A DNA stretch of 64,000 nucleotides from Chamaelirium japonicum (lineage: Eukaryota; Streptophyta; Magnoliopsida; Liliales; Melanthiaceae), in the NCBI GenBank assembly GCA_947650365.1, contig OX393549.1, positions 13,695,297-13,759,296 on the forward strand, read 5' to 3'. Positions within the stretch are counted from its first letter, which is position 1. Every line of letters starts with the position of its first letter. The notes below the pieces were generated by a model. It searched no databases. It saw nothing but the letters and a program-made list of their open reading frames with translations, and was not told the origin of the DNA. The position numbers and the translations under genes are program-made. Of this stretch, positions 44,570 to 55,928 are shown one piece after another.

Positions 44570-45927
44570 TCACCTTCTGGTTTCACGTCCCTTCCGGGCG
44601 ATCTGATCGTCTTCGACCTCAATCTCCCTCTGGATGCGATCGAACATTGAGCCTAGAGAGGGCGAAGGGTTGCGGATGAAGTCATTATAGATGTGCAGAT
44701 TGAACCGGAGGGCATTTTGGAATGCCAGCATAATTGCCTCATCGTCAAGATGTCGTCCGAAGAGGGCTGCATGCTCATTGCGGAATCTTCGCGTGAAGTT
44801 GTGAAGGCTCTCATCGGCTCCCATCCTCAGACGATACAGAGAATCCAGCTTCTTCTCTAGTTTGAGGTTGAGTTGATAGTGTTGCATGAAGTGGTTCGCA
44901 AGGACTCCGAACTGGGTGATCGATCCAGTGCAAGGTTATGATACCAATCGAGAAAGGGCTCATCGAGGCTTCCGGTGAAGGTTCGGTAGAGCATGTTGTT
45001 TTCTTCCTCATACGGTGTTAAAGCTTGCTTGAACGCTAGAATGTAGATAGTTGAATCTCCCTTTAAGTAGTTGAACTGTGGCAGTGTTGGGGTTCTCCAG
45101 TCTCTAGGGAAGGGTGTTTGAAATAGACTTCGGTGGAGAGGTTCTGCTGAAGAGTATCATTCTCTACGACTTAGTCCCCGTCCTTGCTATTGGACAAGGG
45201 GTAAGATCGAGAGGTCTTGATCCGCATCTTGGATTGTCGCCAGGTGAGCTTGGCGATGGAGATCGATTTGGGTATCTCGATGAAGGGGAGGATACGGAGA
45301 GAATTGGCCTTTCGACGCAGTCTCTTTTGTCCGATGTCTCACTTGCAGATTGGGTTTGTACTGTGCCTGCCTAACATAGTTTTGGCCCGATGATGATTAT
45401 GAGGATTGATCATCGATTCAATCCCAAACACTCTGCTTATATGGAGTTGCTGAGAGGGTGGGCTCACGTCGACTCCTCTCTCGGTTCACATGACTGATCG
45501 CTTGGCTCATAGACTTCTGTTGCTTGGAATGAACGGATCATCAAGGCAGATCGGCTCATTCGTTGAGAGAAGGGATAGGAAGAACAACCCCAGCATCGGA
45601 GGCTACCTTCTTTATAGCGTCCTTCTCCGCAGTAAGAGTGGCATTTTGTTTCACCAGCTGCAGCAGTTGGTAGTCGAGTATCGAGATCTGATAAGTTGGC
45701 GAAGGATCTTCCGTTGGTGTAGGCATAGTTTGCCCGATCGACTGTCGAAATGGCGAGGAAATCAGTCGATTGACCGATCTCCTATTTCCCGAATGAGCTG
45801 CTATCTCAAAATAAGTAAGAGGAAGTCCGAAGTTGAGTCGCTGACTCATTGATCGGGTTTCCGAGTGAGGTTGATTCTTTCGAGTGTTACTTCCCTCTGG
45901 ATGATTTTGATGCCTTGTCTTTGCCAT
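44570..45927 (-). pseudogene. gag of element A
   Basis: It starts MAKTRHQNHPEGSNTRKN at 45927 and runs 123 codons before a stop. It includes a coiled-coil-like stretch (LQLVKQNATLTAEKDAIKK). The retrotransposon gag core is in 44887-44570 (YRLRMGADESLHNFTRRFRN, FQNALRFNLHIYNDF). It is degenerate between these parts. The N terminus is close to that of element B. Confidence 0.75.
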
Positions 45928-46029
45928 TTAGTAAAAGCAGAGGAAACAACCAGATTGCCGGAGTCCGATCGGTTGTCTGCTCAACCGATCTGATATTTGT
46001 CATAGAGCGAAAAGAGCTTCTTGATCGAT

Positions 46030-46047
46030 CCTACAGATGACGCCAAA
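46030..46047 (-). other. Primer-binding site of element A
   Basis: On the minus strand GTTTGGCGTCATCTGTAGG follows the LTR end. It is a slightly mutated version of TGGCGCCGTCTGTGGGA, seen intact beside LTR B. TGGCGCC PBSs are common in plant Gypsy elements. Confidence 0.65.
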
Positions 46048-46048
46048 C

Positions 46049-46629
46049 TGTGGGGGATGATCTTCATGCCGACCCGAAGACTCCGCCCAACTAGTCAATC
46101 GAATCGAGTCGAATGTCTGATCGAACGTTTATCTAGTCTGCAGGTTTGGAGATCGATATCTTTGAGTACAAACTTCGAATAAGAAGAGAGAGACAGAGAA
46201 AGCAGATTGACACAAGGTATGATCTAGGAGTTCAACCGAAGCCTATGTCTCCGTGCTATAAGGTGCAACCTGAATTCACTAACACTTTACTCAAAGTGAC
46301 CTCGACAGGCCGAGTATTCACTGATCTCTTTGAAAAGAAGATCGAAAGGTAAGAAGGTCAGAGCTCTCGGTTTTTTGAAAGTCTGATTCAGAAATCAGAT
46401 ATTTGATCCGGTTACAGTTGTAGGGTCTGCTATTTATAGAGTTTTGGAACAGAAACCAGGGTAGAAGGCGGTTTCTACAGTTATCGTCTAGATCCAGGTA
46501 GGGGCTGGTGGGTCCCGTTTTGTCTTCATGGACCCCAGGTAAGGCTAGTGGGTCCCGCTGCTATCTTGTAGACCCCAGGCAGTGCTGGTGGGTCCCGTTA
46601 CAAGGCGTTGGCTAAAATTTGCACCCAAA
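46049..46629 (-). repeat. LTR of element A
   Basis: About 581 bp. The inner end reads TGTGGGGGATGA on the plus strand, the complement of the ...CCCCCACA end of LTR B. The outer end matches the TGGGTGCAAATTTT start of the solo LTR, though its first bases are altered. It is shorter than its relatives (900-910 bp), mainly because few copies of the 43-bp GGGACCCACCAG-type unit remain (46,500-46,605). A TATAAATA box lies at 46438-46431. Confidence 0.75.
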
Positions 46630-46634
46630 AAATC

Positions 46635-46790
46635 CTACGCCAAGATACGCTTCCCAAGGACGCCGAGGCTGTCCTTGCCCTTGACTTTGCCCGTAATCTT
46701 AGGCAACAAGGGCTCAGCGGTGGCCTTTCCCTTCTTCGATGGCCTCACCTTCTGAGGAACGATATTCTTGGTATAGCTTGCAGATGCCAT
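46635..46790 (-). CDS. Small Lys-rich ORF (51 codons) between the LTRs, function unknown
   Basis: ATG at 46790 and TAG at 46637-46635, ending just outside LTR A. The protein begins MASASYTKNIVPQ, is Lys-rich in the middle (KKGKATAEP) and ends GKRILA; I do not recognise it. A TATAAAT (46910-46904) lies 114 bp upstream. Further up are TTTGGCGGGAAA (46923-46934), an E2F-like site, and a CACGTG G-box (46945-46950). It may be a captured gene fragment (5' leader plus first exon), or chance. The frame stays open far upstream but that part is compositional. Confidence 0.35.
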   Translation of the reverse strand: MASASYTKNIVPQKVRPSKKGKATAEPLLPKITGKVKGKDSLGVLGKRILA

Positions 46791-47039
46791 CGCAATCAAG
46801 AGGAAGAACGAGGGAAACATAAAGAAAGATTTCGGGAGCAAAAGCAGAAAACTCAGAAAAAAAAAAATTAACAGCGCGAGTGAAAAATGAACTCCGGAAT
46901 GGGATTTATAAGGCCCAAAAAATTTGGCGGGAAAACCTATGTGACACGTGGCGCCACCATACTGGCAAAAGACGAAGCGTCGGACCAGATGAAGCATCGG
47001 ACCAAACGAAACGTCGAACCAGGTGAACCGACGGGAGAA

Positions 47040-47732
47040 ACGAAACGCCAACAAAAGACTTCGCCCAATTGACAGGCAGACGATCGGGCGATTTTCCAAT
47101 GGATCGGGCCAAAAACATGGTTTTCTACCCGATCTCCCCAAGCTCCATCAGTTGAAATTGACCGATCGAACAAATTTAACCGATCGGACAATTTTGATCG
47201 ATGGCCCAAAAGACTTCACCCAATTGATAGGCAAACGATAGGGCGATTTTTCGAAGGATCGGGCAAAAAATATTGTTTTTTATCCGATCGCCCCAAGCTC
47301 CACCGGTTGAAATTAACCGATCGGACAAATTTGACCGATCAGAAATTTTAACCGATGGCTCAAAAGACTTCACCCAATCGACAGGCAGAGGATCGGGCGA
47401 TTTTCCAAAGGATCGGGCAAAAAACGTGGTTTTCTGCCCGATTGCCCCAAGCTGCATCGGTTGAAATTGACCGATCGAACAGTTTTGATCGATGGCCCAA
47501 AAGACTTCGCTCAATCGACAGGCAGACGATCGGGAGATTTTTCAAAGGATCTGGCAAAAAATATGATTTTTTACCCGATCGTCTCAAACTCCACCAGTTG
47601 AAATTAAACGATTAGACAAATTTGACCGATCAAACAATTTAGACCGATGGCCCAAGAGACTTCGCCTAATCGACAGGCAGACGATTGGGCGATTTTTCAA
47701 AAGATCGAGCAAAAAAATATGGTTTTTTACCC
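47040..47732. repeat. Tandem repeat, unit about 155 bp
   Basis: The phrase AAAAGACTTCGCCC recurs at 47056, 47211, 47365, 47502 and 47657 (spacing 155, 154, 137, 155). Each unit also repeats GACAGGCAGACGATCGGGCG and CCGATCG phrases. Four to five copies, with a deletion in one. Confidence 0.8.
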
Positions 47733-48632
47733 TGTGGGTATAAATTTTGATCAGAAGCCTTACAAACAACGGGACCCATCGGCCCTACCTGGGGGGGTCC
47801 ACAGAAACGACAGCGGGACCCATTGGCCCTGCCTAGGGGGTCCACAGAAACGACAACGGGACCCACCAGCCCTGCCTGGGGGGATCGCAGAAACGATAAC
47901 GGGACCCACCAGCCCTGCCTGGGGGGTCCACAGAGACGACAGTGATACCTATCACCCTACCTGGGGGGTCCACAGAGACGACAGCGGGACCCATCAGCTC
48001 TGCCTAGGGGGTCCACAGAGACAATAGCAGGACCCATCAGCCCTGCCTGGGGGGTCCACAGAGACGACAGCGGGACCCATCAACTCTGCCTGGGAGGTCC
48101 GCAGAGATGACAGCGGTGCCCACCAGCCAGCCTGAGGGGTCCACAGAGACGATAACGGGACCCACCAGCCCTGCCTGGGGAGTCCCCATATATGACAGTA
48201 AAAACCGCCATTTACCTTGGGTTTCCTCCCAGAAAATTTTATAAATAGTAGACTCTACAAGTGTAAAAGGATCGAATGTCAAAGATTGAAAATCTGATTT
48301 CTAAATTAGACTTTCAAAAAGCCCAAAGCTCTGACCTTCTTACTTTTCGATCTTCTTTTTAGAAGAGAGACCAGTGACACTCGGCCTGTCGAGGTCACTT
48401 CAATCCAAGTGTTAGTCAATTGAGGTTGCTCCCTATAACACAGAGACGTAGGCTTCGACTGAACTTTGAGATCACATCTAGTGTCAACAGTCTTTCGATA
48501 TTCCAAATATTCAACTCAAAGACATCGATCTCCGAATCTGTAGACTAGACAAACATTCGATCAGACATTCGACTCGACTCGATTGACTGGTTGGGCGGAT
48601 TCTTCGGGTCGGCATGAAGATCATCCCCCACA
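47733..48632 (+). repeat. LTR of element B
   Basis: 900 bp, TGTGGGTATAAATT...CCCCCACA, in agreement with the solo LTR at both ends. It contains about ten 43-bp units (47,771-48,187; GGGACCCATC/CCACCAGCCCTGCC type) and a TATAAATAG box at 48240-48248. Confidence 0.85.
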
Positions 48633-48634
48633 GT

Positions 48635-48651
48635 TTGGCGCCGTCTGTGGG
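48635..48651 (+). other. Primer-binding site of element B
   Basis: TGGCGCCGTCTGTGGGA follows the LTR end with a 2-bp spacer. This is the usual PBS sequence of plant Gypsy elements. Confidence 0.8.
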
Positions 48652-48800
48652 ATCGATCGAGAAGCCAGTTCAGCTCTACAACAAGTATTAGATCGGTTGA
48701 GCAGACGACCGGTTTAGATAACCAAACTTCCCAGCCCCCTCGATTAAGTAGATAACCGTTAGAACATCAGCTATCTGGTTGCTTCCTTCGCTTTCTCTAA

Positions 48801-49530
48801 ATGGCGAAGACAAGGCATCAGGATCATCAAGAGGGAAGTAACACTCGACAGAATCAGCCTCACCTAAAAACTTGTTCAATGAGTCAGCGACTCAACTTCG
48901 GACAACCCCTTACTCTCCCCCAGATGGCTGCTCGTTCGGGAAGCGGAAGATCGGTCAATCTGTCGGTTCCCCACCTCTTCGATAGTCGATCGGGCAAACC
49001 TCCCCCACTCCCGCGGAGGATCCCCCATCCACCTACCAGATCTCGGCGCTAGACTTCCAGCTGCTACAGCTGGCTAACCAGAATGTCGCACTTACAGCCG
49101 AGAGAGATGCCCTCAAGAAGGCTGCTTCTAATGCTGGGGTTGCCCTCCCCGTCCCTTCATTCAATGAGGGAGTCGATCCACCTCGACGATAGGTTCATTC
49201 TGAGCTACGAAGGTCTATGGGCAACACAGCTCCTGAGAAAGGTTACCGTGACCCCACCCCCTCTATAGCTCTATGGAAGCAGAGTGTTTGGGATCGCATC
49301 GACGACCAGTCCTCTCAATCATCCTCGGGTCGTAACTGTGTTAGGCAGGCACATTCGAAACCTAATCTGCGAGTGAGACATCGGGCAAAAGAGGCACCAT
49401 CGAAGAGCATAGCTTCTCCATCTCTCCAGCTCCATCAGAACGCGCGTATCGACATTCGACACCAAATTCATCCTATAATAGCTCAAGGGGATGGTCAAGA
49501 CCTCTCAATCTTACCCCTCGATCTGCACCC
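48801..49530 (+). pseudogene. gag N-terminal part of element B
   Basis: It starts MAKTRHQDHQEGSNTRQ, paralogous to element A gag. A frameshift near 49,020 is followed by LQLANQNVALTAERDALKK, then a stop and a further open segment. Homology continues until SILPLD-like sequence at about 49,520, then the satellite begins. Confidence 0.7.
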
Positions 49531-52500
49531 GCATTCCAAACTTAGTTTTTCAGGTGAATTTTGGCCGGTCTTCAGTGCGCCATGCTTCAGGGTGCGCGTT
49601 CCAGACTTACTTTTTCAAGCGAATTTTGGTCGGTCTTTGGTGCGCCACGTTTCGGGGTGCACGTTTCAGACTTTGTTTTTCGGGTGAATTTTGGCCGGTT
49701 TTTAATGCACCATGCTTCGGGGTGCACGTTCCAGACTTAATTTTTCGGACGAATTTTGGCCGGTCTTCGGTGCGTCACACTTCGGGGTGCGCATTCCAGA
49801 TTTAGTTTTTTCGGCAAATTTCGTTCGATCTTCGGTGTGCCACGCTTCATGGTACGCATTCCAGACTTAGTTTTTCGAGCGAATTTTGGTCGGTCTTCGG
49901 TGTGCCTCGCTTCTGGGTGTGTGTTCCAGACTTAGTTTGTTGGGCGAATTTTGACTGGTCTTCGATACGACACGCTTCGGGGTACGTGTTCCAGACATAG
50001 TTCTTCAGATAAATTTCGGCCGGTCTTCAATGTAGCATGCTTCGGGGTGCACGTTCCAGACATAGTTCTTCGGGCGTATTTCGGCCGGTCTTCGGTGCGC
50101 CACGCTTCGAGGTGCACATTTCAGGCTTAATTTACGAGCAAATTTTGGTTGGTCTTCGGTGCGCCACGTTACGGGTATGCGTTCCAAACTTAGTTTTTTG
50201 GCCGAATTTCGGTCGATCTTCGGTGCGCCACGCTTCGGGGTGCACATTCCAGACTTAGTTTTTCGGAATAATTTCAGCTGACCTTCGGTAAGCCATACTT
50301 CGGGGTGCACCTTCTAGACTTAGTTTTTCGGGCGAATTTCGGTCGGTCTTCGGTGCGCCACGCTTCGGGGTGCGCATTCTAGACTTAGTTTTTCGGGTGA
50401 ATTTCGACTGGTCTTCGGTGCGCCACGCTTCGGGGTACGCGTTCCCGACTTATTTTTTCGGGCGAATTTTAGCCGGTCTTCAGTAAGCCACGTTTCGGGG
50501 TACACGTTCGAGACTTAGTTTTTCAGGCGAATTTCAGCCGGTCTTCGGTGCACCATGCTTCGAGGTGCGTGTTCCACACTTAGCTTTTCGGGTGAATTTC
50601 GGCCTGTCTTCATTGCGCTAGGCTTCGGGCTGCGCATTCCAGACTTAGTTTTTCGGTGCATCATGCTTCGGGGTGCTCGTTTCAGACTTAGTTCTTTGGT
50701 CGGATTTTGACCGGTCTTCGGTTCGCCACGCTTCGGGGTGCGCATTCTAGACTTAGTTCTTCGGGCGAATTTCGACCGGTCTTTGGTGCGCTACACTTCG
50801 AGGTGCGCGTTCTAGACTTAGTTATTTGGGCGAATTTCGACCAGTCTTCGGTGCGCCACACTTCGGGGTGCGCATTCCAAACTTAGTTCTTCGGGCGAAT
50901 TTCGGCCGGTCTTCGGTGCGCCACGCTACGGGATGGGCGTTCTAGACTTAGTTTCTCGGGCGAATTTTGGCTGGTCTTGAGTGTGCCACGCTTCGGGATG
51001 CGTGTTCCAAACTTAGTTTTTTAGGTGAATTTTGGTCGGTCTTCGGTGTGTCACGTTTCATGATGTGCGTTCCAGACTTAGTTCTTCGGACGAATTTCGA
51101 TCGGTCTTTGGTGCACCACGCTTCGAGTGCGCGTTCCACACTTAGTTTTTTGGGTGAATTTTGGTCGGTCTTCGGTGAGCCATGCTTCAGGGTGCATGTT
51201 CCAGACTTAGTTTTTTGGGCGAATTTCGGCCGGTCTTCAGTGCGCCATGCTTCGGGTTGCGTGTTCCAGACTTAGTTTTTTGAGCAAATTTCATCCGGTC
51301 TTCGGTGCGCCACGCTTTGAGGTGTGCATTCCAGACTTAATTTTTTGGGCGAATTTCGGTCGGTCTTCGGTGTGTCACGCATCGGGGTGCGGGTTCTAGA
51401 CTTAGTTTTTTCAGTGAATTTCAGTCGGTCTTCGGTGTGCTATTATTCGGGGTCCGCGTTCCAAATTTAACTTTTTGGGTGAATTTCGATTGGTCTTCGG
51501 TGTGGTATGCTTCGGGGTACGCGTTTCAGACTTAGTCTTACGGGCGAATTTCGACCGGTCTTCGGTGTGCCACACTTCGGGGTGTGCATTCTAGACTTAA
51601 TTATTCGGACGAATTTTGGTAAGTCTTTGGTGCGGCACGCTTCGGGTTGCGCTTTCCAGACTTAGTTCTTCGGGCCAATTTCGGACGGTCTTCGGTGCGC
51701 CACGCTTCAGGGTGCGCGTTCCAGACTTAGTTTTTTGGGCGATTTCGGCTTGTCTTCGGTATGCTACGTTTCGGCGTGCACGTTCTAGACTTAGTTTTTT
51801 GGGTGAATTTTGGTTGGTTTTCGGTGCGCCATATTTCGGGGTGCGTGTTCCAGACTTAGTTTTTCGGGTAAATTTCGGTCGGTCTTCGGTGCGCCATGCT
51901 TCGGGGTGCGCGTTTCAGGCTTAGTTTTTTGAGCGAATTTCGACTGGATTTCAGTGCGCCACGCTTCGGGGTGCGCATTCCAGACTTAGTTTTTCGGGCG
52001 AATTTTGACTGGTCTTCGATGCTCCACCCTTCAGGGTGCGCGTTCCAGACTTAATTTTTTGGGAAAATTTTGACCGGTCTTTGGTGCGTCACACTTTAGG
52101 GTGCGCATTCCAGAATTAGTTTTTCTGGCGAATTTCGATCGGTCTTTGGTGCGCCACACTTCATAGTGCGCGTTCCTGACTTAGTTTTTCAAGCAAATTC
52201 CGGTCGGTCTTCGGTGTGCCTCGCTTTTGGGTACGCGTTCTAGACTTAGTTTTTCGGGCAAATTTCAGCCGGTCTTCGGTATGGCATGCTTCGGGGTACG
52301 CATTCCAGACATAGTTCTTCGGGTGAATTTCAATCGGTCTTTAGTACGGCACGCTTCGGGGTGCGCATTCCAGATATAGTTCTTCGGGCGTATTTCAACT
52401 GGTCTTTGGTGCGCCACGTTACGGGTGCGTGTTCCAAACTTAGTTTTTTAGGAGAATTTCAGTCGGTCTTCGGTGCGCCACGCTTCGGGGTGCATGTTCC

Positions 52501-55500
52501 AGACTTAGTTTTTTGGGCGAATTTCGGCCGATCTTTGATAAGCCACAGTTCAGGGTGCGTGTTCCAGACTTAGTTTTTTGGGCGAATTTCGGCTGGTCTT
52601 CGTTAAGCCAAGCTTCGGGGTGCGTGTTCCAGACTTAGCTTTCCGGGCTAATTTCGGGCGGTCTTCGGTGCACCATGCTTCGAGGTGCGCGTTCCACACT
52701 TAGTTTTTCAGGTAAATTTCGACCGGTCTTCGATGTGCCAGGCTTCGGGGTGCATGTTCCATACTTAGTTTTTCGGACGAATTTTTGTCGGTCTTCGGTG
52801 TGGCACGCTTCGGTGAGCATATTCCAGATTTAGTTCTTCCGACGAATTTCGGCCGGTCTTCGATGCGCCACACTTCGTGGTGCGCATTCCAGACTTAGTC
52901 TTTCGAGCGAATTTTGGCCGGTCTTCAGTGCGCCTAACTTCTGGGTGTGCATTCCAGACTTAGTTTTTCGAGCGAATTTTGGCCGGTCTTCGGTGCGGCA
53001 CGCTTCGGGGTACGCATTCTAGACGTAGTTCTTCGGGTGAATTTTGGCCGGTCTTCGGACCGGCACGCTTTGGGATGCGCATTCCAGACTTAGTTCTTCG
53101 GGCGTATTTCGGCCGGTCTTCGGTGCGCCACTCTTCGGGGTGCCCATTCCAGACTTAGTTCTTCGGGTGAATTTTGGCCTGTCTTCGGTGCACTGCGCTT
53201 CGGGGTGCGCAATCCAGACTTAGTTCTTCGGGCGAATTTCGGCCGGTCTTCAGTGCGCCACGCTTCGGGGTGCACGTTCCAGACATAGTTCTTCGGGCGA
53301 ATTTCGGTCGATCTTCGGTGCGCCACTCTTCGAGGTGCGTATTCCACACTTAGTCTTTCGTGCAAATTTAGGCCGGTCTTCGGTGCGCCACGCTTCGAGG
53401 TGCGCATTCCAGACTTAGTTCTTCTGGCGAATTTCAGCCGGTCTTCGGTGCAGCACGCTACGGGATGCATGTTCCAGACTTAGTTCTATGAGCGAATTTC
53501 GGCCGGTCTTCGATACGCCATGCTTCGTGGTGCGCGTTCTAGACTTAGTTTTTCGAGCGAATTTCGGTCGGTCTTCGGTGTGCCTAGCTTCTGGGTGCGC
53601 GTTCCAGACTTAGTTTTTCTGGCGAATTTTGGCCGGTCTTCGATGCGGCACGCTTCGGGGTATGCATTCCAGACTTAGTTCTTTGGGCGAATTTCGACCG
53701 GTCTTCGTTGCGGCACTCTTCGGGGTACGCATTCCAAACTTAGTTCTTTGGGCGTATTTCGGCCGATCTTCTGTGCACCATGCTTCGGGGTGCCCATTCC
53801 AGACTTAGTTCTTAGGGCGAATTTTGACCGGTCTTTGGTGCGCTAAGCTTCGGGATGTGCGTTCCAGACTTAGTTCTTCGAGCAAATTTTGGTCGGTCTT
53901 CGGTGTGTCACGCTTTGGGATGCGTGTTCCAGACTTAGTTTTTCGAGCGAATTTCGGTCGGTCTTCAGTTTGCCACTTATAAGGTGCACGTTTCACACTT
54001 AGTCTTTTGTGCGAATTTAGGGCGGTCTGCGGTGTGCCACGCTTCGGGGTGCGCGTTCCAGACTTAGTTCTTTGGACGAATTTTGGCCTGTCTTCGGTAC
54101 GGCATGCTTCATGGTGCGCATTCCAGACTTAGTTCTTCAGGTGTATTTCGGCCGGTCTTCAATGCGGCACGCTTCGGGGTGCGTGTTCCAGACTTAGTTC
54201 TTCGGATGAATTTCGGTCGGTCTTCAGTGCGCCATGCTTTCTGGTGCGTGTTCCAGACTTAGTTTTTCAAGCGAATTTTGGTCGGTCGTCGGTGCGCCAT
54301 GCTTCGGGGTGCGTGTTCCAGAATTATTTTTTCGGGTGAATTTTGGTCGGTCTTTGGTGTGCCACGTTTCGAGGTGCGCGTTCCAGAAATAATTTTTTGG
54401 GTGATTTTCGGTCGATGCGCCACGCTTCGGGGTGCGCATTCTAGATTTAGTTTTTTGGGCAAATTTTGGCCGATCTTCGATGCGCCAAGCTTCGAGGTGC
54501 GCGTTCCAGACTTCGTTTTTCGGGCGAATTTTGGCTGGTCTTCGGTGCTGCACTCTTTGGGGTGCGCGTTCTAGACTTAGTTTTTCGGGTGAATTTCGGT
54601 CGGTCTTCGATAAGCCACGTTTCGGGGTGCATGTTCCAGACTTAGTTTTTTGGACGAATTACGGTCGGTCTTCTATGCGCCACGTTATAGGTGCGCATTC
54701 TAGACTTAGTTTTTCGGACAAATTTTGGCTGGTCATCGGTGCGCAATGTTTCAGGGTGCACGTTCCAAACTTAGTTTTTTGGGTGAATTTCGACCGATCT
54801 TGGGTAAGCCATGCTTCGGGGTGTGCATTTCAGACTTAGTTTTTCGGGTGAATTTCGGTCGGCCTTCGATGTGCCATGCTTTAGGGTGCGCATTCCAGAT
54901 TTAGTTTTTCGGGCAAATTTCGATTGGTCTTCGGTAAGCCATGCTTCAGAGTGTGCATTCTAGACTTAGTTTTTTGGGCGAATTTCGGCCGGTCTTCGGT
55001 GCACCACGCTTCGAGGTTCGCGTTCCACACTTAGCTTTTCGGACGAATTTTGGCCGGTCTTCGATGCGTCAGGATTCATGGGACGCGTTCTAGACTTAGT
55101 TTTTCAGGCGAATTTTGGCCAGTCTTCAGTGCGGCACGCTTTGGGGTGCGTGTTCCAGACTTAGTTCTTCGGGCGAATTTCGATCGGTTTTCAGTGCGGC
55201 ACACTTCGAGGTGCGCGTTTTAGACTTAGTTTTTCGAGCAAATTTCGGTCGGTCTTTGGTGCGCCACCCTTCGGGGTGCGCATTCCAGACTTAGTTTTTT
55301 GGGTGAATTTTGGCTGGTCTTCGGTGTGCTACGTTTCGGGATGCGCATTCTAGACTTAGTTTTTCGGACGAATTTTGGTCGGTCTTTAGTGTACCACACT
55401 TAGGGGTGCGCGTTCCACACTTAGTTTTTTGGGTGAATTTTGGTCGATCTTCGGAGTGCCACGCTTTGGGGTGTGCATTCTAGACTTAGTTTTTCGAGTA

Positions 55501-55928
55501 AATTTCGGCCGATTTTTGTTGCGCCATGCTTCGGAGTGCACCTTCCAGACTAAGTTTTTCAAGCGAATTTCAACCGGTATTCGGTGCGCCATGCTTCGGG
55601 GTGCGCGTTCCTGACTTAGTTTTTCGGGTGAATTTTGGCCGGTCTTCGATGCGCCACACTTTGGGGTGCGGATCCAAACTTAATTTTTTGGGCAAATTTT
55701 GATCGATCTTTGGTGCGTCATGGTTCGGGGTGCGTGTTCCAGACTTTATTTTTTCGGTGAATTTCGGTCGTTCTTCGGTGCGCCACGCTTCGTGGTGCAC
55801 GTTCCAGACTTAGTTTTTCGAGTGAATTTCAATCGATCTTCGGAGCACCTCGCTTCTGGGTGCGCGTTCCAGACTTAGTTTTTTGGGCGAATTTCGATCG
55901 ATCTTCGGTATGTCACGCTTCGACGTAC
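49531..55928 (+). repeat. 65-bp satellite array, left block
   Basis: Head-to-tail 65-bp monomers. The phrase GAATTTTGG starts at 49556, 49621 and 49686, exactly 65 apart. The unit includes TTAGTTTTTCGGGCGAATTT, GGTCTTCGGTGCGCCACGCT and CGGGGTGCGCGTTCCAGAC. By length about 98 copies. Sequence differs by roughly 10-20 percent between neighbours by eye, with few indels. No regular insertions or spacers. Confidence 0.95.

Larger units (their letters stand above)
41000..46629 (-). mobile_element. Element A: 3'-truncated Tat-lineage Ty3/Gypsy retrotransposon
   Basis: The order on the minus strand is LTR (46629-46049), PBS, gag, protease, reverse transcriptase, RNase H, a second RNase H, and the start of integrase. 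The element ends abruptly near 41,000, within the integrase zinc-binding region, with no 3' LTR. Two RNase H domains are a hallmark of the Tat lineage. Frameshifts and stops occur throughout. It points toward BRM, whose ATG is about 1.35 kb beyond the break. Confidence 0.85.
46630..47732. other. Spacer between two head-to-head LTRs
   Basis: 1.1 kb that belongs to neither LTR. The left half holds a short ORF with promoter-like motifs, and the right half a roughly 155-bp tandem repeat. It could be a leftover 3' internal region of another copy (Tat elements often carry tandem repeats there) or a captured gene piece. Confidence 0.5.
47733..49530 (+). mobile_element. Element B: 5' part of a Tat-type retrotransposon
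   Basis: LTR (47733-48632), PBS and partial gag on the plus strand, oriented away from element A and cut off at the satellite junction. It is the same family as element A by LTR, PBS and gag similarity. Confidence 0.8.
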
